From assembly GCA_963556195.1 (NCBI GenBank), contig OY744551.1, positions 7,900,754-7,964,753 of the forward strand: a stretch of 64,000 bases of DNA, given 5' to 3'. The translations under genes and the position numbers were made by a program. The notes under the pieces were generated by a model. That model searched no databases, was not told the DNA's origin, and worked only from the letters and a program-made list of their open reading frames with translations. The stretch is from Sepiola atlantica (taxonomy: Eukaryota; Mollusca; Cephalopoda; Sepiida; Sepiolidae). This document shows positions 10,493-20,879 of the stretch, piece after piece. Position 1 is the first letter of the stretch, and every line of letters begins with the position of its first letter.

Positions 10493-10974
10493 ACCTTGAT
10501 CAGAGTTCAAAGTTTCGTCTACAATGGAGGCGTTGAATTTCATTTGATCCAAACTCGAACAGAATAAGCCTCCAGGGATTTCGAGAACATGTTTACAGAT
10601 GATGTAAGAATGTTATGTTTTGGTAAGAAAATTCCCTTTGCTGCAATATTTCTCTTCTCTTTCGCTGCTAAAAGATCAGTCGCCATTTTGGATTTAGGTG
10701 CGGCCCGCGACTCGGATTCGATGTTATTGTTTGGGGATGGGTGGGGGGGGGGGTCGAACCTCTACGTTGAGTGTTGTTTTTTTTGGGTTTTTTTTAGTTT
10801 GTATCTTTGTATTTGTGATCACCGCACAAAAAAGGGATTTCTTATTTCTGTTCTTTTTAAGGTTTATTAAGTTTTTTGTTTTTTTGTTTTTGTTTTAGCT
10901 AGTAAATTTTTGTTTTTGTTCTTTTTTTAATGTTTTTTGTTTTCTCTTTAACATTTCGCTTTTTCTCTCTATTG

Positions 10975-11430
10975 TTTTCTTTTCATTCCTCTCTCTTTCT
11001 CCCTCTCTCTTTCTCCCTCTCTCTTTCTCCCTCTCTCTTTATTTTAGATGTTTGTCTGTGTGTGTGTGTATATACTTTGAATTCTCTTTCTCCATCTATC
11101 TATATTTCCGTCTTTTTTTCTCATTTTTCTTCTATTTTTTTTCGTTCTCTCTCTTTCTCTCTCCCTCTCTTTCTCTCTCCCTCTCTTTCTCTCTCCCTCT
11201 CCCTCTCTTTCTCTCTCTCTCTCCCTCTTTCTCTACCTCTTTTTCTCTCCCTCTCTCCTTCTCTTTCTCTCCCTCTCTCCTTCTCTTTCTCTCCCTCTCT
11301 CCTTCTCTTTCTCTCCTTCTCTTTCTCTCCCTCTCTTTCTCTCCCTCTCTTTCTCTCCCTCTCTTTCTCTCTCCCTCTCTTTCTTTCCCTCCCTCTCTCT
11401 CTCCCTCTCTCTCTCTCACATACATACATA
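10975..11430 (+). repeat. CT-rich (CTCTCTTTCTCC)n tract
   Basis: Polypyrimidine array with a short TG-rich interruption near 11060. It gives long spurious open frames on both strands. The preceding 10500-10975 holds T-rich low complexity and no gene. Confidence 0.9.
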
Positions 11431-11591
11431 CATATATAATCTCGTTCTCTTTATCTTTAAAACTATGACTCCACCCATTTCATTTATATATACAATCGCA
11501 GCCCTGACTAGCACTTTCAATCTTCCTCGCTCACCCGCCGCGCCCTTTAACCACCTCCTCTGGGTACGACGAGCTTTCTCACCGCCCTCAC

Positions 11592-11661
11592 CCTTTCTTC
11601 AACAAATAACCATGTCAATACATTCTCCTTTCTTCAACAAATAACCATGTCAATACATTCT
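11592..11661 (+). repeat. 35-bp tandem duplication
   Basis: Two exact copies of a 35-bp unit beginning CCTTTCTTCAACAAATAACC, with a partial third start. The surrounding 11.5-12.2 kb is more GC-rich than the rest but shows no identifiable gene. Confidence 0.85.
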
Positions 11662-12448
11662 CCTTTCTTGTGTCTAAAACGGCAATAAATAAAGTCCTGG
11701 CTTTTAATATCACCGCGTCCAAAACGCAAAAAAACAAAACAAAACCGGTTCACCTAAATGCCACAAAGTGTCTAACAAGAAACTAATAAGAATAAAAAAA
11801 TACCAAGATTGCACCCCTCCGCCCCGCGCCCGACCCTCATGAACCCGACCTACCCCACAAGTCCACCTCAATTATTATTGCTATCTTCACAAGCCCCATT
11901 TCATGAAGTACCTGGGCTTAACACCTTCCTAATTAAGCTGTACGCGGTAAGATCAGAGCGCCGGGACACGCCGTCAGGTGGGAAGGTTCGCATTGTGTAC
12001 CGACACCCCCTGTCTGCGTATTTCAGATTAAAGCTTTCGCCCATTGTTCAAGAGACGGGTATGTGCGTAATGGCTTGTTGATGTGACCGCATTAACAGCC
12101 TGTTTGCATAAAAGTGTACCCACCCGCCTTCTCGCGGTGTCACGCCGGTTCAAAGTAGAATTGTTTTTCAAGATTGCTAGCTCATTCAACAAGTACTGTT
12201 TATCTGCTTTCAGGAGCACAGTCGAACCGTGATACTTGATGTCGGCGTATAGATGTTCATACTAGCCAGAGATGAATTTCGAATTGACAGTTTGAAAGCT
12301 TCAGAATCACTTTCGAATTTGCTATGACCTCGATGAAACTGGTACCACCGCCATATATGACAAATGTAAAAGATATAATGAATCCGACGCGATGTATTAG
12401 TCTTAGAGACGAAAGAAGCGCTTGTTTGTGGATAGAAATATTTAATTA

Positions 12449-12450
12449 TT

Positions 12451-12518
<68 letters not shown>

Positions 12519-12520
12519 TA
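12449..12520. repeat. (TA)n microsatellite
   Basis: Long TA run immediately left of the foldback element at 12.5-13.27 kb. Confidence 0.9.
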
Positions 12521-12649
12521 TAATGTATAATCCAGGTAAAACATCGACAGGGTAGTAATCCAAAGAATTTTAACCGGGTTTATAAAAAGTGCTCAATATC
12601 CAATAGAGTTTTTATATATAATTATTTTTATTTACAGACATGTACAAAA

Positions 12650-12725
12650 TCTGCTACACTGGCATGTCGATGTTATCGATCAACAGCTATTACAAACTGA
12701 GATCTCATCAGGGAGAGTTAGAATC
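12650..12725 (-). ncRNA. Variant hammerhead-like motif (left arm)
   Basis: The minus strand has CTGATGA (12715-12721), helix II GATC/GATC around a long loop, then GATAAC in place of GAAAC. Helix I is weakened by substitutions compared with the right arm. Confidence 0.45.
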
Positions 12726-12780
12726 CGATCTTAACCCTAGATCATATTTGGGAAGAATGAATCGTCTGGACCGCAAATGA

Positions 12781-12782
12781 CT

Positions 12783-12821
<39 letters not shown>

Positions 12822-12831
12822 CCCGCCCTTT

Positions 12832-12862
<31 letters not shown>

Positions 12863-12950
12863 CCCGCCCTTTTCTATCTAGCTATCTATCTATCTATCTA
12901 TCTCCCGCCCTTTTCTATCTAGCTATCTATCTATCTATCTATCTATCATT
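12781..12950 (+). repeat. (TCTA)n interrupted by TCCCGCCCTTTTC
   Basis: Three interruptions of the same 13-mer punctuate the TCTA array, giving a compound higher-order unit. It lies in the loop of the foldback element. Confidence 0.9.
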
Positions 12951-13159
12951 TTTAATTCTACCTTTCTTTTCTACTTTATTTTATATTAATATTTTTTGTT
13001 TTTTGTATTTTGGTTTTGGACTTTAATATTTTGATTCTTAACGGTCCCAACCACGTGACTCTCTAAATTTTGAAATTTAAATTTCTTTTTTTATCTCTTT
13101 CTTTCTTTCTCCATTTCATTATTCCCAAATATGATCTAAGGTTAAGATCGGATTCTAAC

Positions 13160-13226
13160 TCTGCCTGATGAGATCTCAGTTTGTAATAGCTGTTGATCGA
13201 TAACATCGACATGCCAGTGTCGCAGA
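13160..13226 (+). ncRNA. Variant hammerhead-like motif (right arm)
   Basis: Helix I is TCTGC (13160-13164) with GCAGA (13222-13226), perfect over 5 bp. CTGATGA is at 13165-13171. Helix II is GATC/GATC with a long loop. The second core box reads GATAAC, one T more than canonical GAAAC. ACA/TGT closes helix III before a GTC cleavage triplet at 13219-13221. The same variant recurs at 43.9 kb. Confidence 0.5.
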
Positions 13227-13285
13227 TTTTGTACATGTCTGTGAAAATAAAAATAATTATATTATATATATTCGGTCTAAGTTAG

Positions 13286-13327
13286 CCATGCTGATGACGG
13301 CTGTGAGCCAGAAACACGTGTCCATGG
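13286..13327 (+). ncRNA. Hammerhead ribozyme-like motif
   Basis: Helix I is CCATG (13286-13290) with CATGG (13323-13327). CTGATGA is at 13291-13297. Helix II is GGCT/AGCC with a GTG loop and a C-A mismatch at its base, and GAA is at 13311-13313. Helix III is the palindrome ACACGTGT, and predicted cleavage is after C13322 in a GTC triplet. This is the tiny-stem-III architecture known from newt, schistosome and retrozyme hammerheads. It is related to the minus-strand copy at 60564-60604. Confidence 0.75.
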
Positions 13328-13370
13328 ATTACTTTTATGTACGTATAAAACATATATATATATTATATGG

Positions 13371-13425
13371 AAATCGCTCCAGACAAGGCATGAAGCCACT
13401 TGATGTATGGAGCTACAAAAAATAC
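13371..13425 (-). mobile_element. LINE 3' end
   Basis: Reverse-orientation copy of the ACATCAAGTGGCTTCATG block, bordered by TA-rich DNA. No attached coding remnant was recognised. Confidence 0.6.
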
Positions 13426-13789
13426 TACTTCAAGGTAAAAAACTAACCAACGATAAGTGTTATATGGATAGATTCTGATCCAGAAAACAGCAATTCTCCC
13501 CCCTTTGTCAGAAAAATAGCTCATGGAATGTGGGGGACTAAAGAACAAAATAAGGGATTCGAGAGTTACGAGGCTACCGAAAAGTCACGGCATATGAACC
13601 CTTTTTATTTTCGTTGTACAGTGAACCCATAAATGTATTAATAAAATTCACAATCTTTTCTACAATCCAACCATATATTATGAATAAACTTCACTCCGTG
13701 CCTAACTTACCCACCAAGTTTCAGCCAGGAATGTCCAACAGAAGTGTTAATTATTAAAGGCGTTGCTTAGTGCGTGTAAAAAATATTGA

Positions 13790-14110
13790 ACTAAACATCT
13801 TTCTATTGGATTTACTTCATTTTTGAACATTTTCAACGCTGCCTTCACGAAACCCCTTTTTTTCCATCTTTAAATCTCCTTTCACCGGACACCTTATCTA
13901 CGGACATTCACCAACTGGACAGACTCCATACTTTTTTTACACGCACACTCTTACTCTCCATTACTTTATATTTTTTCAAATTTTGAATTTTGGCTTTTCT
14001 ACTGCCAACTTATCTATCTCTGTAATTCCTCTGATAATAAGATTTTAATCTTTGAAAAGCCTTGGCTTAAGGAAAAAAAAATAACCATGTTTTTACCGAG
14101 TACACCTTGC
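13790..14110 (+). mobile_element. Hammerhead-family repeat, damaged copy
   Basis: Shares the ACTTATCTATCTCTGTAATTC to TTGAAAT block with 15.98-16.13, 43.6, 55.3 and 57.1 kb. At 14031-14037 the CTGATGA box reads CTGATAA: the G that acts as general base/acid partner in hammerheads (G8) is A, which should abolish cleavage. Helix III AAGCC/GGCTT and helix I TTCCT/AGGAA are kept. Confidence 0.65.
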
Positions 14111-14269
14111 ATTAAACAATCGAAGTTGAAATAGATTTGTCATTCGTACATCTTTATCTCTCTTCTTTCATTTATCTTTATAATTGCTCTATCTCGTATA
14201 TTAGCTGAATCCATTTCACTATTGGTTCTATCCTCTAAAAGTATATTTTTAGTTTCATATTTTTATATA

Positions 14270-14330
14270 TATACTAGACCACCCGTGACCCGTTGGGTCA
14301 GTTTGTTATATTAGCTATGGAATTCATGTA
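14270..14330 (+). repeat. CCCG-type dispersed repeat head
   Basis: After TATATATACTAG comes CCACCCGTGACCCGTTGGGTCAG, matching the 57.6-kb copy (CCGTGACCCGTTGTGTCAG). No coding content. The 14330-14950 stretch has a GA-rich patch and nothing recognisable. Confidence 0.65.
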
Positions 14331-14949
14331 TGAGCGTGACACTTGTGGCATAAAGAAAATAGTTTTTTTTTACATAACAGAAGCATTTCTATGAAAGTAT
14401 ATTAAAATGAAAAAAGAATATAGATAGATTTCTATGAGTCGTTCTGTTTATTATAATTGTTTTTTTTTTAAATTACAGTTACTGAATTATAAGTGGTTGG
14501 TTAGGGCGATTTGAGAAAGGAAGGGGGTACAGCAGGCTTTCTCGCGTACGTAACGAAAACAGAGGGAGTAGGAGTGGTGAAATCTATGAGAGGGAAAGTG
14601 GGAGGTGGTTTCGTTCACCGACCGCTAGTATGGCTGATATTAATAATGAGTGTTGTTTTTTTGTTTGTTTGTTTTTGTTTTTTAAAAGGGAGGAGTTTTT
14701 TTTAAACTGCGACAGACTTTACGAAGTCCTCCCGTTGAATGTTTTTAGCCGTGAAGAAAACAAATAAACTATTTGATGAAATTAAATGAAATTGTTTAAA
14801 AATTTCCAGAATGAAAAATTTCATGCGTTCGTTAATCATAATAGAGAATAACGGAATTGGAATAACAGATTGAAGATGATGCTATTTACGCATGCGCAAC
14901 CGGATGTTGAAAACCGGAAAGCTGATTGCAAACATACAAGAACAATAGA

Positions 14950-14950
14950 C

Positions 14951-14982
<32 letters not shown>

Positions 14983-14985
14983 ATT
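14950..14985. repeat. (TA)n microsatellite
   Basis: Borders the tRNA-like/hammerhead element to the right. Confidence 0.9.
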
Positions 14986-14994
14986 AATGCATGT

Positions 14995-15215
14995 TCTTTC
15001 AGCAGTTGAACACTTTTGACGACGGCTTCCTTTAATAATGTTTAATCTCTTGCTGATTTATCAGGTTGTTTATAGTGGCCGTGTGGGTTAAAGCGTCGGA
15101 ATTTGAGTTAAAACAAAACATGATTCGTGTTTCGGGGTTTCGAGTCCTGCAACCGGTATTAATAACCATATCTACACTGACGATTCCCAAAGGGATAAAA
15201 CGTATACGTATGTAG
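14995..15215 (+). mobile_element. tRNA-headed SINE-like element with hammerhead, copy 1
   Basis: Contains a Pol III A-box-like TGGCCGTGTGGGTTAAAGCG (15076-15095) and a B-box-like GGGTTTCGAGTCC (15135-15147) at tRNA-like spacing, then a hammerhead-type block at 15172-15215. A partial tandem copy follows at 15295-15475. Combining a tRNA-like promoter with a hammerhead is known from the schistosome Sm-alpha family; here it is inferred from sequence only. Confidence 0.65.
15172..15215 (+). ncRNA. Hammerhead-like motif, G12 mutated
   Basis: Helix I CTACA/TGTAG (5 bp) and helix III ACGTATACGT (perfect palindrome) are intact, as is CTGACGA (15177-15183). Helix II is TTCCC/GGGAT with one mismatch. 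The GAA box reads AAA, so a catalytic G is lost. Confidence 0.65.
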
Positions 15216-15294
15216 ATAAAACTAAATATTTATAATCTAGGCTGGGCACTGTAGTGAGTAGTATTTACACAGTCATCATTGTCCTTTAATGCAT

Positions 15295-15472
15295 GTAGTT
15301 GATGTCTTGGCGACAGCTGCCTTTAATAGGTTTAATCTCTCGCTGATTTATTAAGTTGTTTGAAATTTGAATTTAAAAAAATAAAACATGTTCCGGGGTT
15401 TCGAGTCCTGCGATCTGTATGAATAATCATCTCCACGCTGACGATTCCCGAAAGAATGAAACGTGTACAAGG

Positions 15473-15475
<3 letters not shown>
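15295..15475 (+). mobile_element. tRNA-headed SINE-like element, copy 2 (A box deleted)
   Basis: Repeats the 14995-15215 sequence but lacks the A-box segment. The B-box-like GGGTTTCGAGTCC is kept. Its hammerhead block has CTGACGA (15438-15444) and an intact GAA (15458-15460), but helix III is truncated. A (TA)n run abuts it at 15478. Confidence 0.6.
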
Positions 15476-15523
<48 letters not shown>

Positions 15524-15727
15524 GAGATTGTAGGTTGCTTGAAGCATTGCTGGTAAATATAAGTGCAGATTAGTCGTCCGAGGCTGTAGCAATGCGATGT
15601 AGTAGCCGTAAGATGGAAAAGTGAAAAGAAATAAACGAAGAGAGAAAGTGAAACTCAAAACGATTTAATAATTTCACGAAAAACAGAATAGTAAATACTG
15701 TCTGGTAAATAAAAGTTCGGCAAAGGG

Positions 15728-15765
<38 letters not shown>

Positions 15766-15910
15766 TTTCATAGCTTACTACCTAGCTCTACGTACGTATC
15801 GAGCACTGTTGAAGTAAATACTGAAAATTGATACATAAAAAAAATTATATCTCCTTATAAAATGTTATGTAATACATTAAATACTAATATATATATATAT
15901 ATATATTTTT
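15476..15910. repeat. AT-rich interval with three (TA)n runs
   Basis: (TA)n at about 15478-15519, 15730-15762 and 15888-15907. No gene or recognisable element between them. Confidence 0.8.
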
Positions 15911-15974
15911 TTAAAGTTTTTTTTTAACAAAAATTATTTTAATAATTTTTAATAATAATTCTCATATTTTTCAA

Positions 15975-16135
15975 ATATTTGAACTTTGTTTTTTTCGAAA
16001 GCCAACTTATCCATCTGTATTTCTCCTCTGATGATAAGATTTCGATCTTTGAAAAGCCTTGGCTTAAGGAAAGAAAAATAAACACTAGTTTATTACTGAT
16101 TACACCTTGCATTGAACAATTGAAATTTGAAATAA
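15975..16135 (+). mobile_element. Hammerhead-family repeat, best preserved copy
   Basis: Related to 14.0, 43.6, 55.3 and 57.1 kb. It contains the intact motif at 16024-16070, then TTACACCTTGCATTGAACAATTG, and ends next to (TC)n(TA)n at 16176-16252. Confidence 0.7.
16024..16070 (+). ncRNA. Hammerhead ribozyme-like motif
   Basis: Helix I is TCCT/AGGA. CTGATGA is at 16028-16034. Helix II is AAGAT/ATCTT capped by a TTCG tetraloop with a T-T mismatch at its base, and GAA is at 16051-16053. Helix III is AAGCC/GGCTT with a TT loop, and predicted cleavage is after A16066. All core residues are present. TTA is a less common cleavage triplet. Confidence 0.7.
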
Positions 16136-16172
16136 ATTTGGACAATCGTCGCATATTTATACTCTTTTTTCT

Positions 16173-16175
<3 letters not shown>

Positions 16176-16252
<77 letters not shown>
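16176..16252. repeat. (TC)n-(TA)n compound microsatellite
   Basis: TC run passing directly into TA. The 16260-16845 interval contains no feature I can support. Confidence 0.9.
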
Positions 16253-16256
<4 letters not shown>

Positions 16257-16845
16257 CTTTCGTAAATTGCAGAAGAATAAGTTCAGTGGTTTAGCAGATA
16301 AACACAAAATGGTACTTAACTTTATATATAAATAGATGACTAATTGTCACTGCGTTAACCTTCTACTTATTTCCCCGCGCTTATAACGCTAATAATGATA
16401 AAATCTTGACTTCCTATTTTCGAGTCAAGACGAGAAGCAGAAAGATAAGATTGGCCACACTATGAAAAAAAACAAAAAAAAACAGATGTGAGTAGGAAAA
16501 TCCCTCAAACAAGATGGCTGTCGTCTGCAAAAGAGGTCGGAAATGGCGACGCAGACGACCGACCGGAACCCGACGAGCAGAGGAGTTCCTCTGTGTTCAG
16601 TAATCAACCCTCCCACCCTCTCCCCGCGTCTGCAAATTGAGCAAGGAAATTGGACAAGCGCCAACTTAATCAATGGAAGAAGAATACGAACAACAAGAAG
16701 ACGACGACAAAAAGCAGGAGTGGAAAAATGAAGGAGATGCGATTGGTCAAATTAAATAGTCACCATCTTGGAAAAGAAATCTACGAGACGAAATCAATGA
16801 ATGAAATCGCCGCCATTTTGTGTGTGTGTTTTTTTCTTTCTGTTT

Positions 16846-18325
16846 TTCTCTCGTAACCTTTGCTTTCTTTTTCTCTCTCGTAACCTTTGCTTTCTTTTTC
16901 TCTCTCGTAACATTTGCTTTCTTTTTTCCTCTTGTAACATTTGCTTTCTTTTTTCCTCTCGTAACATTTTCTTTCTTTTTCTCTCTCGTAACATTTTCTT
17001 TCTTTTTCTCTCTCGTAACATTTTCTTTCTTTTTCTCTCTCGTAACATTTGCTTTCTTTTTTTCTCTCGTAACATTTGCTTTCTTCCCCCCCCCCGTAAC
17101 ATTTGCTTTCTTTCCTCCCCCCGTAACATTTGCTTTCTTTCCTCCCCCCGTAACATTTGCTTTCTTTCCTCCCCCCGTAACATTTGCTTTCTTTCCTCCC
17201 CCCGGTAACATTTGCTTTCTTTCCTCCCCCCGGTAACATTTGCTTTCTTTCCTCCCCCCGGTAACATTTGCTTTCTTTTCTCCCCCCCATAACATTTGCT
17301 TTCTCCCCCCCCCCCGGTAACATTTGCTTCTCCCCCCCCCCCCGGTAACATTTGCTTCTCCCCCCCCCCCCGGTAACATTTGCTTCTCCCCCCCCCCCCG
17401 GTAACATTTGCTTCTCCCCCCCCCCCGGTAACATTTGCTTCTCCCTCCCCCCCCCGGTAACATTTGCTTCTCCCTCCCCCCCCCGGTAACATTTGCTTCT
17501 CCCTCCCCCCCCCGGTAACATTTGCTTCTCCCTCCCCCCCCCGGTAACATTTGCTTCTCCCTCCCCCCCCCGGTAACATTTGCTTCTCCCTCCCCCCCCC
17601 CCGGTAACATTTTCTTTCTTTTTCTCTCTCGTAACATTTGCTTTCTTTTTTCCTCTCGTAACATTTGCTTTCTTTTTTCCTCTCGTAACATTTGCTTTCT
17701 TTTTTCCTCTCGTAACATTTGCTTTCTTTTTTTCTCTCGTAACATTTGCTTTCTTTTTTTCTCTCGTAACATTTGCTTTCTTTTTTTCTCTCGTAACATT
17801 TGCTTTCTTTTTTTCTCTCGTAACATTTGCTTTCTTTTTTTCTCTCGTAACATTTGCTTTCTTTTTTTCTCTCGTAACATTTGCTTTCTTTTTTTCTCTC
17901 GTAACATTTGCTTTCTTTTTTTCTCTCGTAACATTTGCTTTCTTTTTTTCTCTCGTAACATTTGCTTTTTTTTCTCTCGTAACATTTGCTTTTTTTTCTC
18001 TCGTAACATTTGCTTTTTTTTCTCTCGTAACATTTGCTTTCTTTTTTTCTCTCGTAACATTTGCTTTCTTCCCCCCCCCCCCCCCCGTAACATTTGCTTT
18101 CTTTCCTCCCCCCGGTAACATTTGCTTTCTTTCCTCCCCCCGGTAACATTTGCTTTCTTTCCTCCCCCCCCCGGTAACATTTGCTTTCTTCCCCCCCCCC
18201 GGTAACATTTGCTTTCTCCCCCCCCCCCCGGTAACATTTGCTTTTCCCTCCCCCCCGCCCCCCGGTAACATTTGCTTCTCCCTCCCCCCCCCCCGGTAAC
18301 ATTTGCTTTCTTTTTACCCCGGTAA
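16846..18325 (+). repeat. Minisatellite of about 50 units (GTAACATTTGCTTTC)
   Basis: Each unit, about 25-30 bp, is GTAACATTTGCTT(TC) plus a pyrimidine spacer. Spacers come in blocks: T-rich at about 16846-17080, C-rich at about 17080-17605, T-rich at about 17605-18060, C-rich at about 18060-18325. On the minus strand this means purine-only segments with repeated runs of 6-14 G. Units of 27 bp keep many frames open, so the long reading frames here are not genes. Confidence 0.95.
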
Positions 18326-18474
18326 GTTGGATCTTGTTCGAGCACGTTGTGAATTCTCTCCAGAAACACGTGTAATAATGACATTAAACGAGAAAACACG
18401 TGTTTTTGAGTGCTGTCCCCCCCCCCCCCAAAAAAAACGGAGACAGCACACGTCAGGAGACTGATGCAGTGAAA

Positions 18475-18550
18475 TTTCCCTCCCTTTCTCTTCTCCCTCC
18501 CTTTCTCTTCTCCCTCCCTTTCTCTCTCTCTTTCCCTCTCTTTCTCTGTA
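18475..18550 (+). repeat. CT-rich tract
   Basis: (TCTCCCTCCCTTTC)n-like pyrimidine stretch. Confidence 0.85.
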
Positions 18551-18699
18551 GTTTGAAAAAAGATCCTTATATTGACCTTAAGGGAAACATCAGCTCTATA
18601 ATCCCTGCATCAAGGATTAAATAAATCCTTTATTTAATTTTAAATCTGTTTGATATAAATTACTTGTTTTTTTTTTATATATATTTTTTGTTTACGTGT

Positions 18700-19077
18700 G
18701 CTCGACTGTTAACTATTCTGGACTTTTACCCAAGAAATAGTATCATCACATTAAAAGTCATTGGTGAAGAACTGACCAGCGACGATATGTTTGTTGACTG
18801 AACGATTGCAAATTTTGATCTAAGAGAAAAAGACTATTTTTTTCGGCGGGAAAGATTTTCGTTGACGGAGAATGAGAAAACCGTTTCTGATTGGCTTTTA
18901 AAGTTTTATCACAAAATAAGATGTGAAAATAGAATTTCTTTTTTGTTTCAATTTTTTTCTGATTCTTGTCTGTTAAAACTATCATCCAACGGGTGCATAC
19001 CCTCCGGCAAACAAATACTTCTTTCTTCAAGTGAAACTTGCGTCTACAGTGGCGGCTTGCCTTGTTTGGGGTGAACT

Positions 19078-19114
<37 letters not shown>

Positions 19115-19561
19115 ACTACACGCGAAAATGCCCGCTAGCCATGAAATTTGCGCGTGTTAAAAACACATACAGGAAAAAAAATGTCCAGTCTCTGTATTTT
19201 ATCTCAGCGGTTATCTGGACTTTTACCCAAGAAATAGTATCGTTACAGTAAAAGTCATTGGTAAAGAAGTGATCGGTGACCATATGTCGGTTGACTGCAC
19301 GATTGAATATTTTAAAGAGAAAAGAAAATTTTGTTTTCTTTTCGACGGGAAGAATTTTCATTAATGGCGAACAATGGCGGTGATGAAACAATCAACTCTC
19401 GTGCGTAAATAACCCTCTTGTAATATTCAAGTTTCGGTTGCTGCTTCGCAGACGGGAAGACGGTGACAATGCTAAAAATGTCCCTTCTGATTATCTTCCT
19501 CTCAGATAACGTGAAGTCATGGTAAAACCCGTGAACTATTTTTAATAGTAAACAGTTTTTG

Positions 19562-19597
<36 letters not shown>

Positions 19598-20062
19598 AGA
19601 AAAAATATATATTTCCGATTCATTTGAGTATTTGTAAAAAAAAAAACCCAAAAAACCTCCAAAGAAAACGATATTTCTGCCGTTTACGGACCGTGCTGAA
19701 ATAATACCGTTATTATTTAGAAAGACATTCTTAGCATGGAGATGGGCTTTAACTATTCTGTACTTTCACCTTACAATTAAATAAAGAAAAGATATCGTAA
19801 AAATTCAATTAAAAATATTGGATTTTCTCATGTGAATTATAATGGAGAACACTTTCTGCATTGTCACCGTTTTCCCGTCTGCGAAGCTGCGCTCAGAACT
19901 GAATTTTAGCAACGAAACTTGAACATAGCTGTCATTGGTGAAGAACTGACCAGCGACCATCTGTTTGTTTACCTGAACGATTGAAGATTTTTAAGAGAAA
20001 AAAAAAATTGTCGGCGGGAAGGATTTTCGTTAGTAGAGAACTATGGCGACCACGAGATAATC
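18700..20062 (+). repeat. Three copies of a dispersed repeat plus inverted segments
   Basis: The block GTCATTGGTGAAGAACTGACCAGCGAC-like, followed by a CGGCGGGAAGGATTTTCGTT-like part, occurs at about 18757-18885, 19250-19380 and 19930-20050. A segment at 19438-19472 (CGCAGACGGGAA) is inverted at 19859-19890. A 31-A run lies at 19083-19113 and (TA)n at 19565-19591. No coding region recognised. The 19660-19790 part resembles 51.19-51.3 kb. Confidence 0.75.
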
Positions 20063-20352
20063 GGTATTTATCTACCTCCCACAGCAGTAAAATGTGACAC
20101 AAGGTCGGAAAGTGGGACTTGATAAGTCACCACCCTAGAGGAAGAGAACTTATGTCCGTCAAAAATGTCTGGGCAGCCCCGTCGGCATTCCCCGGTAGGG
20201 GCGCCTCAGGCGATTAGCAATAAACTAACCCCTTCTCCAAGGGTAACAAGGCAAAGCCTGTGAAGGTGGACCTCCTAGAACTGCACAGGACAAACCCACA
20301 GACCGGCGGAATCAAGCCCGGAAGGACAAGACGACACCGGTCTGTAGGGTGC
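20063..20352 (-). mobile_element. U2-headed SINE copy, head missing
   Basis: Minus-oriented body of the U2-SINE family, sharing the GTCGGCATTCCCCGGTAGGG (complement) block, the AATAAACT block and the ACAAGGTCGGAAAGTGGG 3' part with 28.2, 28.6 and 42.5 kb. It stops at about 20352, just after the GCACCC block, so the U2 part is absent. A plus-oriented 3' tail of the same family faces it at 20415-20490. Confidence 0.75.
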
Positions 20353-20414
20353 CAAAAAATCAATGTACACACGCATCGGTACGGGCGTATATAAGAATAT
20401 TGTACACACACCTT

Positions 20415-20490
20415 TTGTGCGCTGGCTTTTAAATCCCACTCTCCGACCTTGTGTCACTTCTTTCCGCGGTGGGAGGGGGGAGTAAATACC
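20415..20490 (+). mobile_element. U2-SINE 3' tail fragment
   Basis: GCGCTGGCTTTTAAATCCCA and CCGACCTTGTGTCAC followed by GGGAGTAAATACC, the 3' end of the family in plus orientation. Together with the previous copy it forms an inverted junction. Confidence 0.7.
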
Positions 20491-20753
20491 TACACGGGCT
20501 GATTCAGTGTTTTTCTAAATGTCCTGTTTTTTTTTTATTGCGGGGGGAGGGGGGGCTTCCCTTTCTTCCCGTTTAAAACGCCAAGTTTTTTCTGTTGATA
20601 TCTTTCACCCAAAGCTCGACGTCTTCAGTTCCTTCTACTATCTACCAAAGATCCGACATTACCGCAGACGTTGTAATTTGATATACTTAGCATTTCGTAA
20701 AGCTGTGACCTCTTCAATTCGTAAAGCTGCCGCCTATCTACTATCTAGACGAG

Positions 20754-20757
<4 letters not shown>

Positions 20758-20807
<50 letters not shown>
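20758..20807. repeat. (TA)n microsatellite
   Basis: Separates unannotated DNA at 20.5-20.75 kb from the 32-bp minisatellite. Confidence 0.9.
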
Positions 20808-20810
<3 letters not shown>

Positions 20811-20879
20811 TGTATTATTCCAGAAATGAAGGGTATTCTCAAGAGGCGTCATTTAATCTGCGCGCTTAGCGATAAAAAT

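Larger units (their letters stand above)
12525..13270. mobile_element. Foldback element with a hammerhead-like motif in each arm
   Basis: Arms at about 12600-12765 and 13112-13265 are near-perfect inverted copies. The outer block GTAATCC...GTGCTCAATA recurs at 44.04-44.1 kb and 63.04-63.1 kb. The interior holds a (TCTA)n array. Each arm carries CTGATGA followed by GATC and a long loop, with helix I TCTGC/GCAGA in the right arm. Non-coding. Confidence 0.8.

Noticed and set aside
11809..12081. Possible exon in the GC-richer 11.8-12.1 kb stretch
   Set aside because: Proline-rich then featureless frame, no splice-site support or domain; higher GC alone is not evidence.
16747..18399. Open frames of about 500 codons on the minus strand and 135-200 on the plus strand
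   Set aside because: They lie wholly in the minisatellite, occur in all three minus-strand frames, and are periodic Lys/Arg/Gly or Phe/Leu/Ser text caused by 27-bp units.
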